DNA of 64,000 nt from Stomorhina lunata. Its lineage: Eukaryota; Arthropoda; Insecta; Diptera; Rhiniidae. The notes under the pieces are model-generated. The model saw only the letters and a list, made by a program, of their open reading frames with translations, was not told where the DNA came from and searched no databases. Below are positions 33,689 to 45,765 of the stretch, piece after piece. The stretch lies in NCBI GenBank assembly GCA_933228675.1, contig OW121741.1, positions 58,430,651 to 58,494,650 of the forward strand, given 5' to 3'. Every line of letters begins with the position of its first letter. Within the stretch, counting starts at the first letter, position 1. The position numbers and the translations under genes were made by a program.

Positions 33689-36600
33689 GATATTTAGATA
33701 GATATTTATTTATTTATTGATATCACATACAACAAGATATTTATCTTATAAATTACAGTATGTGATGTTATAATGATTACATGAATAAATGTTTAAAATC
33801 ATGACAAAAATGGTAAAATTAAAATTATAAAATTATGAATATTTAAAGCAAATATTAAAATTAATTTGGATATTAAAATAAAGCAAGACTACATAAATTA
33901 AAAGTGTATTTAACGATAAAATTGAAACAATTTTTCTTTAAATAGTGATGCATTGCCTATTAATTGTATATTTAAGGGTAATAAGTTCCAAAGACGTATA
34001 GAGTTTATTAAAAATTGCCATTCTGATATCAAACTGCGATGTCTTGGTAATATTATTTTCAGTCCTCTGTTTGATCTGGCAAATCTGAAGCGGTTGAATA
34101 AATAAGCTGGAGATTTTAAGTATATTATTTTGTGAAGCAGAACTAAAGTTTTGATTTTCAGCAAGTCGCCAATACTGACCCCAAACAACGATTTCGCAAA
34201 CGAAGATGTACTTTCATATCTTTTTACGCCATAAACATATCGTAGGGTGGCATTGTAAGCTTTAGTTAGTTTGTTTTTGCTTATGCTATCGGTACTACTG
34301 AAGATTTCACAACCATATAAAAGTTTAGGAATAATGTAAGTTTTCGCTAGTAGTTCCCGAATGTGCCTAGGCGTTACGTATTGGGTTGGATATAAGGTTC
34401 TCAGCATACCGAATAAACATCCTGTAGCGATGTTTATATGGGAATTCCACTTTAGCTCCGTGTTGAATGTTATTCCAAGATTCTTAGTAGATTCAACAAT
34501 ATCAATAGGTTCATCAGCTAATGATATAGGGTTACCTACGAGAGTGGTATCTAAAAGAATGCGCTGTGTTTTTTTTTTGAAATTCCGATAAGCTTTGATT
34601 TTTTAGGATTAAGATGTAGTCCATTTTCACAAGCACAATTGGAAACTCTACTCAGGTCCTCATTTGCCAAAGCTATGCAATGATTGATTTGTTCCTTTTG
34701 ACAACTTATATATAATTGGACATCATCAGCGTATATATGAATCTTACAGTGTAAGAGGTTAGCAGGAAGATCGTTGATATATAATGTAAACAGGAGAGGC
34801 CCAAGTATAGATCCCTGAGGTACACCTTTTTTTACAGGCATCGGTGTTGACAGTAGTTCTCCAATACTTACGGATTGACTGCGACCGGAAAGATAGGAGC
34901 TTATTAAGATTGTAGCAGAGCTTGAGAAAAAGAATTTTTGGTTAAGCTTTCGGCAAAGAACTTCATGATTAACGCAATCAAATGCTTTGGAATGATCGAG
35001 CAGTATAAGAAGAGTTACAAGACCATTATCTAATTCAGATCGTATTTCCTCAGAGACATTTATCAAGGCAGTAACACAACTGTGTTTTGGTCTAAATCCA
35101 GATTGATGGATATTTAATAAGGAAAATCTGTCCACATAATTAAAGATTTGTTGATGTAGTACTCGTTCAAAAACTTTAGAGAGATATGGCAAAATTGCAA
35201 TAGGGCGATACTCAAGCGCTGATTTCGGTACAGGTATAATTTTTGCATATTTCCAACAGTTAGGATAAATGCTTTTAGTAATAATAATGTTAAATATGTG
35301 TGTTATGTGATTTAGCAAAAACGGTAGTAATAACTTTAAAAATTTAGGGTTCATGCCATCAGAACCAATAGCGTTCGATTTGACAGATAAGCAGCTTGAA
35401 AGAACATCTGTTGTAGATATGCATTCAAAAACAAATTGTCGAGGACCTTGTTGTACATCATAAGATGTTAATAGGATGGAATTATTTGAGTTTAGTACCG
35501 ACGGAATTAGTGTTGTAGGCGTATCTATAAAACTACGATTTAATCTTTCAATATCAATGTCCTTATTTGCATATTTTGGTTTACTTCCAATCCCAATCTC
35601 CTTAATTATCTGCCATTTTTTCTTTGAACCAGCTGCAGTCGCAAAACGAGATGCATAGTACTCAGACTTAGATTTTCTAATACACTTGTTTGCGTTTCGA
35701 CGACGAGAACGAAATTCTTCGTATAGTTCAACTGTACGATAACGTTTCCAGCGCGCATATACTTCATCTCGAAGGTTTATCAAAGATTTTATTTTGTTAT
35801 TAAACCAACACTCGCTACTAGTTTTATTTTTCCGACAAGTACGAATTGGAACAGAACGCTCAAATATTTGAGATATATTGCTGTTTAAAAAACGTAGCTG
35901 ATCATCTGGCGAAGCCATATAGTAGATATCATCCCAGTTAGTTTCACAAACAAATGAGTTTAAAGTGTTGAAGTCAATGTTGCGAAAATCGCGATATGTG
36001 GGTGTTGCATTATTTTGATCTTCTGTTATAAATTCGTAAGACAGGAAGATTAGGTCATGTTTTGAAAAACAGGATGCACTAAGTTGATCAAAAAGGAGAA
36101 CATTGTCGGTATTACTAACGATAAATATGTCAAGCAAGCTACTGTTGGTAGTAGTGAAATGCGTCGGATTGATGTTGTTTACTATGTACAAGCCAATGCT
36201 CATCAAGGAATTCTGTAACTCATTATGGGATAAGATGTTCGAGTTGAAATCACTAGCTATTACGACATCCGAGTATTGAACAGATAAAAGTTCATATGGT
36301 ATATTTTTGTTAGGTCGATAAACACAACCAATCAATATTTTTTTATTGCACTGATCAATTTCAATAAATATGTGTTCAATCTGTTCATTAGCTTCAGATT
36401 TACAGACTACCTTGTAGCGAATATTTTGTTTGACATATATAGCAACTCCACCACCAAACGTTAATCTGTCATTACGTATTAATTTAAACCCAGATGTTAT
36501 AAAAAGACTATCAGGAATAAGCACGTTAAACCAAGTTTCGGTTACACAGATTATGTCGGTATTTGAATCCTCAAACAGGTACTTAAATTCATCCATCTTA

Positions 36601-36877
36601 TTTGATAGACTTTGCGCGTTTATATGACATATATTGAGACCTTTGCGCTGTTTTGAAAGTATGCGAATCAAACTTCTATTCCCTGTATTATACACAGTAG
36701 ACATATTTAAGTGAAAAAAGGCAATGCAGTTTATAGGATTTGTTACTTTGTTTGGTGAGTTTTTTTGTTTCAAATTTAATGTGAGTGTTCGACATAGGTA
36801 AGTTAATAATAAAAAGATTAGAGATCATTAATGTATTGCTAAGGTATTTGGCAATAAGTACATAAATTAGAGAAAAA
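33689..36877 (-). mobile_element. CR1-group LINE, near-intact ORF2
   Basis: 3.19-kb non-LTR element on the minus strand, inserted into family A with a short TAATA repeat at each side (33684-33688 and 36878-36882). Its 3' tail is an AATAAATAAATA run rather than poly(A). The 5' end lies about 100 bp before ORF2, so ORF1 is absent, by truncation or by family design. Confidence 0.82.
33910..36773 (-). pseudogene. LINE ORF2: endonuclease-reverse transcriptase, one frameshift
   Basis: Open from 36773 (740 codons to 34551), then continues in another frame to TAA near 33910. Endonuclease residues ~45-255: NICHINAQSLSNK, CVTETWF, VIASDFNSN, LLDIFIVSN, SKHDLIFL. RT residues ~500-735: YRPIAILPYLSKVFERVL, LILLDHSKAFDCVNH, KGVPQGSILGPLLF, and YADD at 681-684. 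The break is in a run of ten adenines (34569-34578, shown as T on the plus strand). Losing one base there explains it; downstream LLDTTLVGNPISLADEP and the C-terminal RLWNLLP block follow without further stops. No RNase H. Clade: CR1/L2-like by block style. Confidence 0.88.
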
Positions 36878-37388
36878 TAATAAGTAAATCTTTAATAAAT
36901 TTTCCGACAAAGCTGATATTCATTCATTTAAAAGCTATATATTTCACGTACTCGTACACTAAGAGAAAAATGACGATCTGATTTTAAGAAAAAAAATCTA
37001 CAATATAAGATTGCGAAATCTTGAATTTTCAATCTTGAAAATATAGCCAGTAAGATTTATATTCTTAAATTTAAGAATAAATTCTTAGTTATGAGAATAC
37101 AATCTAAAAATAAACATGTAATTTGTTTGCTTTTAAGATTTTAATCTTATTATAAGATTTTAAATCTTAATTTTAGATCGTATTCTTTATTTTAAGATTG
37201 TGATCTTGATTTCAAGATTTTATTCTTATTTTGAAGATTGTAAGTTCTAATCTTAAGATCGTATTATAGATTTGTGTGCTTGTTTTAGGGAAATTTTGTC
37301 ATAAATTGTAATCCGCCGACCAAAGTAGTTGCGAAAAAGTGAAAAACTAATTTTTTGAGAAAAAATATAAATTTAATAAGAAATATAA

Positions 37389-38390
37389 ATGGAAAATCTG
37401 AATGAAGTGATCCTTCTAAATATTCCAATAGAAGGCAATTTAGTTCCGGTGTGTGATGGGGAGTATGAAATGAACTGCCCTTCACAAGAAATTTCATGAG
37501 ATTTCTTGGACGATGACGCGTTGGTGAAAAATCTTTTGAAATAATTCGATCTGGAATGCGTTTTTCCGTACCTGCAGCGTAAGATTTTCATCATATTTAT
37601 AAATACATTAGTAAATTTCTTTATAAAAAATTATATTAATTTAATTTGTTTCAGGCTCAAATGTAACTTTTAGAAATCTTCAGTATATGAAAGCAGTGAA
37701 AAATTATTTGTCTGGAAAAATAAACAGGTTTTAATATTTTATTTAAAAAGTAAATTAAACCACTAATAGTTTTGTCCTTTAGTTTGAAATAGATGAAGAT
37801 ACACTTTCGATGCCGTCGAAGGTAGGTTAGTGGCTACAAAAATGTCCAGATGAAACTTCCACTTCATCGTCTTCTGTAAATGTGGAAGTTAACAAAAAAG
37901 TGTTTGACAAGGTAAAAGTATTAGATAATTACTTAATACATTAAAATATGTACAAAACATAAAATATTTTCGTTTATTTATATAGGATTTAGCTTCATTA
38001 TTGAATGAATCAGTAAGTGACAAAAGCATCCTAGAATTTTATGCTTCACACAAAAATTTAAACAATAACTACCGTGATGAGCTGATCCAGATTATAGTAC
38101 ATCAAATTCTAAAAAAGGATCTCGCACTTCATCCTCACGATTTCCAAGATATATTGACAGAAATACTCGTATGCACACTTTTTCCAACGGAAGATGAAGT
38201 CAAGGTATTTTTAGGATAAAATTTTTCACTAACTACCTATAATCTAAAATAAATAAATCAAAATTTTAAAATATAGGAATACTATTACATTCCTCGAAAG
38301 GGGGAAAAAATAATAAAAAATGTGTTTTATTTTATCATCAAATACGAATATTATAATAAGAAAAAACGTGCTGATAATAAGATTTTCTGC
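37389..38390 (+). pseudogene. Multi-exon gene relic inside the foldback element
   Basis: Exon-like blocks separated by GT...AG intervals. 37389-~37576 is acidic, starts with ATG, has in-frame TGA and TAA, and is followed by GTAAGA. ~37655-37727 (NVTFRNLQYMKAVKNYLSG) follows TTTGTTTCAG. A Ser/Thr/Val block at 37800-37910 contains a stop. 37986-38202 lies between ATAG and AAG-GTATTT. ~38278-38390 starts EYYYIPRKGEK. The fourth block (DELIQIIVHQILKKD ... LFPTEDEVK), followed by E-YYIP, resembles a region recurring in unnamed insect proteins; function unknown. It is either transposon-encoded or captured host exons. In-frame stops show decay. Confidence 0.45.
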
Positions 38391-38785
38391 TTGAAATCGA
38401 AACTTTTTCTGCTTGAAAGTAGAGTAAATGCTAAAAATCTTATTTTAAGAATAAAATCTTACTTTTCAAGATTGTTTGTAAGATCGCAATCTTGAAAAAG
38501 TTCTAAGAACAATATCGATAATTAAGAATGCGTTCTTATTATTTAAGATTATGTTCTTATTAATTAAGAGTGCATTCTTAAAAATTAAGAATTTAATCTT
38601 AATTAATAAGAACACATTCTTAGTTATCGATCCTGTGCTTAGATTTTTTTTAAGATTGCGATCTTACAAAGAATCTTAAAATATTAAGATTTTATTCTCA
38701 AAATAAGATTTTTCGTATTTACTCTACTTTCAAGCAGAAAAAGTTTCGATTTCAAGCAGAAAATCTTATTATCAGCACGTTTTTT
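38361..38785. repeat. Perfect 65-bp inverted repeat at the element's right end
   Basis: 38361-38425 (AAAAAACGTGCTGATAATAA...) is the exact reverse complement of 38721-38785. The pairing continues imperfectly inward for another ~35 bp. The right end is therefore a ~425-bp snap-back structure, as if a terminal unit had been duplicated in inverted orientation. Confidence 0.9.
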
Positions 38786-39120
38786 CCCTGAGTGTATGTA
38801 TCTAAAACTAAGAGTATATACCTTATAATTCTAAGGCTTGTATACATTGACAATCATTGTTAAAGCTTTGACCTAAATCAGTCCGCTAACTTCAAAGTTT
38901 TACATAACTAATCAAGAACTTTTACTAGTTGGATAATTCGTATGAATTAAAGTACACAACCCTCACTGGGCACTGTGTTTTTGGGTTGCATGCCAGAATA
39001 CTTAATCTTCATCAAATCGATGTGCTATTGCAAATCTAAGGGCATCTACATTTTGAAGCATCTTTTCTGCACGGTTTATCTGGTCTATCGAACTTTATTA
39101 AATGTTCGTAAAATAGACAC

Positions 39121-39427
39121 TAAACGTCTGCAAGAGTATACAATATTGTTCATCAAAAACGAATACACCATAGTAGTACTTAATACTTGTAGTATAAATG
39201 AGAGAATGAGTGTAACGGATATTGTCTGCTTTTGTTTTTGCTCATCCACTCTACCCACAAAGTCAGTAACTGATGCTTTTGCTTATAAGTTGAGAAAGAT
39301 AAATTTATCTGTTTACAACTGTTTCTTGTTCCAAAATACTTAGATAACTATAAGTATTTATTAGTATTTCGAATAACTTGTGTTAAATGCAAAGACAATT
39401 TCGTAGCAATAATGTTTCTATATTGAA
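39121..39427. other. Unassigned sequence
   Basis: Follows the point where family A stops matching. No repeat partner or credible frame; the open frame 38975-39343 is mostly family-A sequence read backwards. Confidence 0.3.
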
Positions 39428-41705
39428 ATACTAACATTTTTCAGTGTTTGTGTGTATATATTTTAATTGACTATAAAAATGAATAATATAGAAATAAAAT
39501 GAAATATTTGTCAAAAGAATATAAAATAAGTGAAATAAGGGGACGGAGTAAAATTTTTTAAGAATTGAAAGTTTTTAAAAATCCTATAATAATAAGAAAT
39601 TTTTTTAAAAATTTCCTATAAAAAAAAATAAAAATTTCCTATAAAATTGAAAAAAATTAAAAAAATTTCTATAAAAATAAAAGAAAATTAAAAATTTCCT
39701 ACAAAAACCAGAAATTTTTTAAAAATTTCCTATAAAAATTAAGGAAAAATTTTCTTTAAAATTAAAAAAAAAAATCTATCAAATAAGAAATTTTTGATTT
39801 TTTTTTTTATAAAAATAATAAATTTTTAAAAAATTCCCTATAAAAATAAGAAATTTTTCAAATTTTTTTATAAAAATAATTTTTAACATTTTTCAGAGTT
39901 TGTGTGTATATATTTTAATTGACTATAAAAATGAATAATATAGAAACAAAAAAAAAAGACAAGTAAGAAACGCTATAGTCGGTCAAGCCGACCATACGAT
40001 ACCCTTCACCACTAAGGTCAAAGGTGTTATTTTTCCTGTATAAAGACAAATATTTGCTAAATTTTGCCATCATACAAACATTTTCTCAAAACTTATATAT
40101 TCAACCTGTTTCCGTCATTTGGACTTATATGAGAGCTAGGGTCAAATGTGGACCGATTATCTCGAAATTTGGCAAATTGATTACAGTTGTTACAAATTAT
40201 GTATGCAAAAAATAAACTCAAAATTTTCATTATCTTTAGACTTACGAGTGTTTTAGTGATTTTTTTGTCTCATTTAGTGCGTTTTTAAAGAAGAGTTTGT
40301 ATGGGAGCTATGGTCAAATGTGGACCGATTTCAACGAAATTTGGTACAGTGATTTAAGTTTACATAAGCAGTATTTGTTTTAAATTTCATGAAAAAATTT
40401 TGATATTTGTGGCCAATATAGCAATTCCGGGAAGTGGGACCTATGGGAGGTACCATAAATAATGGACCGATTTTGACGAATTTCAATAGCCATGGTCCCA
40501 TTATCAAAAAAATTATCTGTGCCAAATTTCATCAAATTATCTTTAGAACTGCGACCTGTAGTTTGATTACAAGGTTTACATGGGGGTCCAGCCAGCCAGC
40601 CAGCCGTCCAGCCAGCCAGACGGACGGACGGACGGACGGGCATCGCTAAATCGACTCAGAAAGTGATTCTAAGTCTATTGGTATACTAAAAGGTGGGTCT
40701 AAGACAAATATTTCTATGCGTTACAAACATCAGCACAAACTTATAATACCCTTTCCACCTATGGTGGTGAAGGGTATAAAAATGTCAAAAGAATATAAAA
40801 TTAGTGAAATAAGGGACGGAGAAAATTTTTTAAGAATTGAAAGTTTTTAAAATCCTATAATAATAAGAAAATTTTTAAAAACAAGAAATTTTTGAAAAAT
40901 TTCCTATAAAAATAAAAAAATTAAAAATTTCCTAAAATATTAAAAAAAAAATTAAAAATTTGCTATAAAAATAAAAAAAAAGAATAAAAATTTCCTACAA
41001 AAACAAGAAATTTTTTTAAAATTTTCTATAAAAATTAAGGAAAAATTTTCTTTAAAATTAAAAAAAAAATTCTATCAGATAAGAAATTTTTGATTTTTTT
41101 TTTATAAAAATAAGAAATTTTTTAAAAATTCCCCGTAAAAATAAGAATATTTTCAAATTCTTTTTATAAAAATAAGAATTTTTTTAAAAATTTCCTATAA
41201 AATAAGAAATTTTTAAAAAGTTCCTATGAAAATTAAAAATTTTTTAAAAACTTCCTATAAAAATAAAAAAAAATAAAATTTCCTGTAAAATTAAGAAATT
41301 TTTGAAAAATTTCCTATAACAATAAGAAATTTTGAATTTCCTATAAAAAAAAAAAACAATTTAAAAATTTCATATAAAAATAAAAAAAACTAAATCAAAA
41401 ATTTTCTATGAGGATAAGAAATTTTTAAAAAACTTCCTGTAAAAATAAGATATTTTTTTTTAATTTTATATGAAAATAAGAAATTTTAAAAAATTTCCTA
41501 TAAAAATAAAAAAAAAAAATAAAATTTCCTATAAAATTAAGAAATTTTTGAAAAATCTTGTATTAAAATAAGAAATCTTTGAAAAATTTCCTATATAAAA
41601 TAAGATATTTTTTAAAAATTTCCTATAAAAAGAAGAAATTTTTGAAAGATTTCCTACAAAAATAACAAATTTTTGAAAAAACTCCTACAAAAACAACAAA
41701 GTTTT
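39428..41705. repeat. A/T minisatellite of ~30-bp AAATTTCCTATAAAAATAAG units
   Basis: Dozens of diverged units of AAATTTCCTATAAAAATAAGAAATTTTT type. The leader TTTGTGTGTATATATTTTAATTG...AATATAGAAA occurs twice (39445 and 39900), and GAATATAAAAT...AGGGACGGAG occurs at 39518 and 40787. That shows a ~460-bp higher-order duplication. A family-B HINE splits the second leader. Confidence 0.8.
39960..40780 (+). mobile_element. HINE/DINE-1-like repeat family B, copy 2
   Basis: ~820 bp, CAAGTAAGAAACGC start with the GTCGGTCAAGCCGAC hairpin. GCCAGCCAGCC and GGACGGACGGACGG tracts lie at ~40590-40640. ATCGCTAAATCGACTC follows, and the terminal CCACC/GGTGG stem-loop ends in GGGTATAAA. The longest family-B copy here. 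Confidence 0.8.
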
Positions 41706-41972
41706 GAAAAAAAAGTATTAAACTAGTCGAATGTCGTTTTTAGTTTTTATTTTATCCTATAAGTAAACTTCATACGACCAGCGTTCGCAAAACTGCTACA
41801 ACTTCTCTTTACTTGGATTTTGCTTTCGCTTTTCTTTCTAAAATTAACAAAAGTTCCATCCGAAGCTAAACAAAGAATCGAATGACAGACAGTTGAGAAA
41901 AACATTTGGCAGTGGTTGTTTTAAAAATTTGAATTTTGATTTTGCCTTTCTTTTAAAGAGTGCCAAAAGTAA
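41706..41972. other. Unassigned sequence
   Basis: No gene. Shares a loose style (TTCGCTTTT, AACAAAAGTT, AAATTTGAATTTTG) with 46040-46190, so it may be an old repeat. Confidence 0.3.
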
Positions 41973-44550
41973 CAAGTAAGAGTGGTATATTCGGCTTTGC
42001 CGAATCTTGGATACCCTTCACCAATGGTGTTCCAAAAGTACTTAATGTAATTCGTAGCAATATTTGGTTATACTAGTATTATATGCAAAGAGTCTTTAAA
42101 ATTAAGAGTCGGAAAACGAAAACCTTTTCGGTGGCGTCATCATCTAGAATAGTTATGCACCCAAAGGTAAGGTTGAGCAGATGGCTGATGTCTAGGGAAG
42201 CTTCACTTGGGTTCTAAAGTGGTCCCTTTGTGAAAGATAATGATTACTAGACTACAAGTAGAGAATGCATATTTAAGCCAGCCAGTAGCTTCGAAATAAA
42301 ATAGACTCATATTTTACGAACATTTAATAAAGTTCGATAGACCAGATAAACCATGCAGAAAAGATGCTGCAAAATGTAGATGCCCTTAGATTTGCAATAG
42401 CACATCGATTTGATGAAGTTTAAGTATTCTGACATGCAACCCAAAAACGCTGTGCCCAGTGAGGGTTGTGCACTTTAATTCGTACGAATTATCCAACTAG
42501 TAAAAGTTCTTGATTAGTTATGTAAAACTCTGAAGTTAGCGGACTGATTTAGGTCAAAGCTTTAACAATGATTGTCAATGTATACAAGCTTTAAAATTAA
42601 AGGGTATACACTCTTAGTTTTAGATACATACGTGAAATATATAGCTTTTGAATGGATGGTTATCAGCTTTGTCGGAAAAGTTTACTTATTAATTTTAAGT
42701 TAGTTAATTAATTAAAATGAACACTTCATCAATAATATTTGGGATGTATAGTTCTTTCGATCTGTCCGATGGATGTTTGGAAAGTTTTGCTCTAGTTCTT
42801 TGTGCAATTTTAATGTGATTTAATTTATCAGCATTAAATCGATTCCCGGTCGGGTTTATTTGGGAGATTTCACTAAATGTGAATAGAGCTCGCCCATTTT
42901 CAATATCGAACTTTTCAAGAGATCAGAAATACTTTTGTCAAATGTTGTCCCTCTAGAAAGTTTATTTTAGGCGCTATTGTCCTGAATATCAATATTGTAC
43001 AACGTCTTTATACTAAATGTCATCATCGTATCTATTATAATTTGTCATTTATTAGCTACTAAGAGATTGCCTTAGGCGAAGTTATACGGGATCAATTGTC
43101 AAACGTGAACGGATTTCTCCCAATTGCAATTAAAAAATTTAAATTTTTGTTGATATGTGAGATACTTACATACACATGTAGGTTTTGAACGGATATCATG
43201 TAATTAGCTGCATTTTTGTACTTCCTAGGAAGATTACCTATAATTTGATATATAATACATTCTCAAATGTTTTCATAATGTTCAAAAGTCAGACACAAAA
43301 TTAAGATAAATGCAGTGTGTCTGTCTGCTAAAACCAGATTTGTGGAGCTCCTGAATTGTCGCACTCTGAATTTCAACATTGTCGATCAAAACACCATCGC
43401 TTAAACGCTAAATTATATCTACCACAAATTACAGAATGCATCAGGATTTAGATAATCCCCTGCGAAGGACGCTATTAAACTTCATCAAAATAAACATCTG
43501 AGATATCGACAAAACAGGAGCTCCAAAAACTTGACTACAACAGAAAAAAGGACAGACAGGTAGACGGACGGACATGTAGACGGACGGACGGACAGACGGA
43601 CGGAGGTCGCGAAATCGATTCTTGTGCCGATTCTGAGTTGATCGGTACAATTTGAATGGTATTCATAATCAGATTTGTGGAGTATATATATCAGATTTTA
43701 GAAAATCCTCCCATAAAGAACGATGTCAAATTTCATCACAATCGGTCCATAAACACCTGAGATATCGCTGAAACAATACTTACAAAATGTAAACAAAATT
43801 TCTTAGACACGTACTTTGGGCAATTTGCTGTACATCAAATGTAGTGTTATGGCGATATCTCAATTGTTTATAGACCGCTTTTGATAAAATTTAATAACGT
43901 GCTTGGTGGGGGAATTTCCTAAAATCTGATATAAAATTTATGTAGGACCGTACTAAAGGAGAATAGTTTTTCATATTTCTGCATTTAATTTTTTCAACAA
44001 ACATTCTCTAATGTGTACTTTGGGCAATTTGCGATACATCAAATTCAGTATTTTAGCGATATATCAGTTGTTTATGGACCGATTTTGATAAAATTTTACA
44101 GAGTGCTTTGGGAAAATATTTCCTACAATCTGCTATATAACATATTATCACATGTACACCAGGAGTATCTTTTTTCTCTTGTTATTTAAAAGTGTGTTTC
44201 AATCAAAAATTTTAAAATTTTCGTCTAATTTTTGGTATTTTTTCGATATTTTCGGTGTTTATAAACCGATTTTAATGAAATTTAATAGCGTTCATTGCGG
44301 GAGAATTTCCTAAAATCTGATATATAATTTATGTAAGTCCATCCTCCAGGGGCTTCAGAAACTTGATTTCAACAGACAGACGGACGGACAGACACACAGA
44401 CAGACAGACGGACATCGCTTAATCGATTCTCCTCCCGATTCTGAGTCGATCGGTATAATTTTTATGGGGTCTACGATCACTAATAAAAAAATTACAAACG
44501 GAATCACAAACTTATAATACCCTTTCACCTATTGGTGAAGGGTATAAAAA
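41973..44550 (+). mobile_element. HINE/DINE-1-like repeat family A, copy 3 (full length, reference copy)
   Basis: 2.58 kb and uninterrupted. CAAGTAAGAGTGG start with ATTCGGCTTTGCCGAAT hairpin (~41988-42004). Two (GTCY)n tracts lie at 43550-43605 and 44380-44415, each followed by a CGAATCGATTC...GATTCTGAGT block. The terminal stem-loop TTCACC-TATT-GGTGAA is followed by GGGTATAAAA. Two such tail blocks suggest a composite of an inner and an outer HINE. It serves as the empty-site reference for insertions in copies 0, 1 and 2. No coding frame conserved. Confidence 0.8.
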
Positions 44551-44778
44551 CATAAGCAGCCTCGTTGCTTTTGAAAGTCACGAGCAGTCGAGCTGAAGAA
44601 CTTTTTTGTGTTTGAAAGTTGTAAGTCATAACTTTCAAATACAGAAAAGTTATTTCATTTCGGATGCTCACTTTTTTGTTTTTCTGCGTAAACACATCTA
44701 CATAGTATATATTTGTGTGTATGATCGGTAAATGCATGTGTAAAATAAGATGACGAAATTCGTCTACTTGCCTGTGTT

Positions 44779-45765
44779 CCCTGTAGGAAATGTCAATAGT
44801 GAAGGTAGCACTAGCGCTTGTTCTGCGAATAGCCAATTGTCTTTTTTATATAGTTAGGTAACTGGTTGCACACAGTGATTTCTTCGATTTAGTAAACCTT
44901 GCACATCTTGCAGACCTAGTATATTTCATATAGCACTAAGCCTACATAAACCAAAATATCGTTATCTATTTTCTAAAAAAAAATTATAACGATAAAAACT
45001 TTCCCAGATCGTACCCAAACAAGTAAGAAAGTGCTATAGTCGGTCAAGCCCGACCATACGATACCCTTCACCACTATGGTCAAAGGTGTACTTTTCCTGT
45101 ATAAAGACAAATATTTGCTAAATTTTGCCATCATACAAACATTTTCTCAAAACTTTTATATTTAAGCCGTTTTTGTCATTTTGGCTTATATGGGGCCTAG
45201 GGTCAAATATGGACCGATTACCTTGAAATTAAGCAAGTTGATTACGGTTTATACAAAAATTATGTATGCAAAAAATGATCACAATTCTCATTATCTTCAG
45301 ATTTACGAGTGTTTTAGTGATTTTTGCCTTATTTAGTGCGTTTTGACAGAAGAGTTTGTATGGGAGCTATGGTCAAATGTGGACCGATTTCAACGAAATT
45401 TGGTACAGTGATACCAAAATGGAATTTTTACTTTTTAGTTATTTATTTTTAATAAAAAAAGAAAAAGAAAATTAAATTGCTGATTTTACTGATTAACTTT
45501 TTTTATCGAACTATATTTTGAGGTTTTTGTCCAACTATTAAGGAATTCTTATTAGGATATGAGAACCGTATACATATTTTGGAACCACTAAATCCACAAT
45601 CCCAAAAAATTTACAGAAATTGTTTAATTATTTTCCATAAAATATTTTTCAACCCACTGTGCAATGCTGACCCCATATTAAATTATTTAACTTAAATGTT
45701 TATTGTGCATACATACTATGTACATTATCATCAATAGTGAATCACTATTGACATTTCCTACAGGG
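44779..45765. mobile_element. ~1-kb inverted-repeat element
   Basis: Ends CCCTGTAGGAAATGTC + AATAGTGA at 44779 and its inverted copy at 45742-45765 (24-bp TIR). Just inside the right end is a perfect palindrome CAATAGTGAATCACTATTG (45732-45750). The flanks CCTGTGTT and CCTGTTTC are a poor 8-bp match, so the superfamily is only suggested as hAT. Contains a truncated family-B HINE. Confidence 0.6.
45020..45415 (+). mobile_element. HINE family B, copy 3 (3' truncated)
   Basis: Starts CAAGTAAGAAAGTGCTATAG with the GTCGGTCAAGCCCGAC hairpin, follows family B to TTTGGTACAGTGAT, then stops before the (GTCY)n tract. Nested in the inverted-repeat element. Confidence 0.75.

Larger units (their letters stand above)
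36951..38794. mobile_element. ~1.84-kb foldback/TIR element with AAGATT/AATCTT arrays
   Basis: Inserted in family-A copy 2; the uninterrupted target (ACGTATGTATC) is visible by comparison with ~5120 and ~42625. The inner end sequences are CACTAAGAGAAAAA (left, 36957) and, inverted, CACTCAGGGAAAAA (right, 38794). Both ends are packed with AAGATT and AATCTT, able to pair with each other (36985-37270 and 38390-38720). The left flank has six extra bases (CTCGTA), so the target duplication is unresolved. Contains exon-like coding blocks on the plus strand. Confidence 0.65.
31778..39120 (-). mobile_element. HINE/DINE-1-like repeat family A, copy 2 (reversed, heavily nested)
   Basis: Reverse copy beginning at its 3' end (ACCCTTCACCAATAGGTG). 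(GTCY)n tracts lie at 31905-31940 and 32680-32740. The body runs to 33688, resumes 36878-36950 after a LINE, and resumes again 38795-39120 after a foldback element. The far 5' end, with the ATTCGGC hairpin, is missing. The many short ORFs are not conserved in other copies. Confidence 0.75.

Noticed and set aside
34361..36627. Plus-strand ORFs across the CR1-type LINE
   Set aside because: Antisense shadows of ORF2.
38975..39343. 122-codon ORF at the end of family-A copy 2
   Set aside because: First two thirds are family-A sequence whose other copies do not keep the frame.
43441..43650. ORF with VRPSVRPSV-type peptide
   Set aside because: Translation of the (GTCY)n microsatellite of a family-A HINE.
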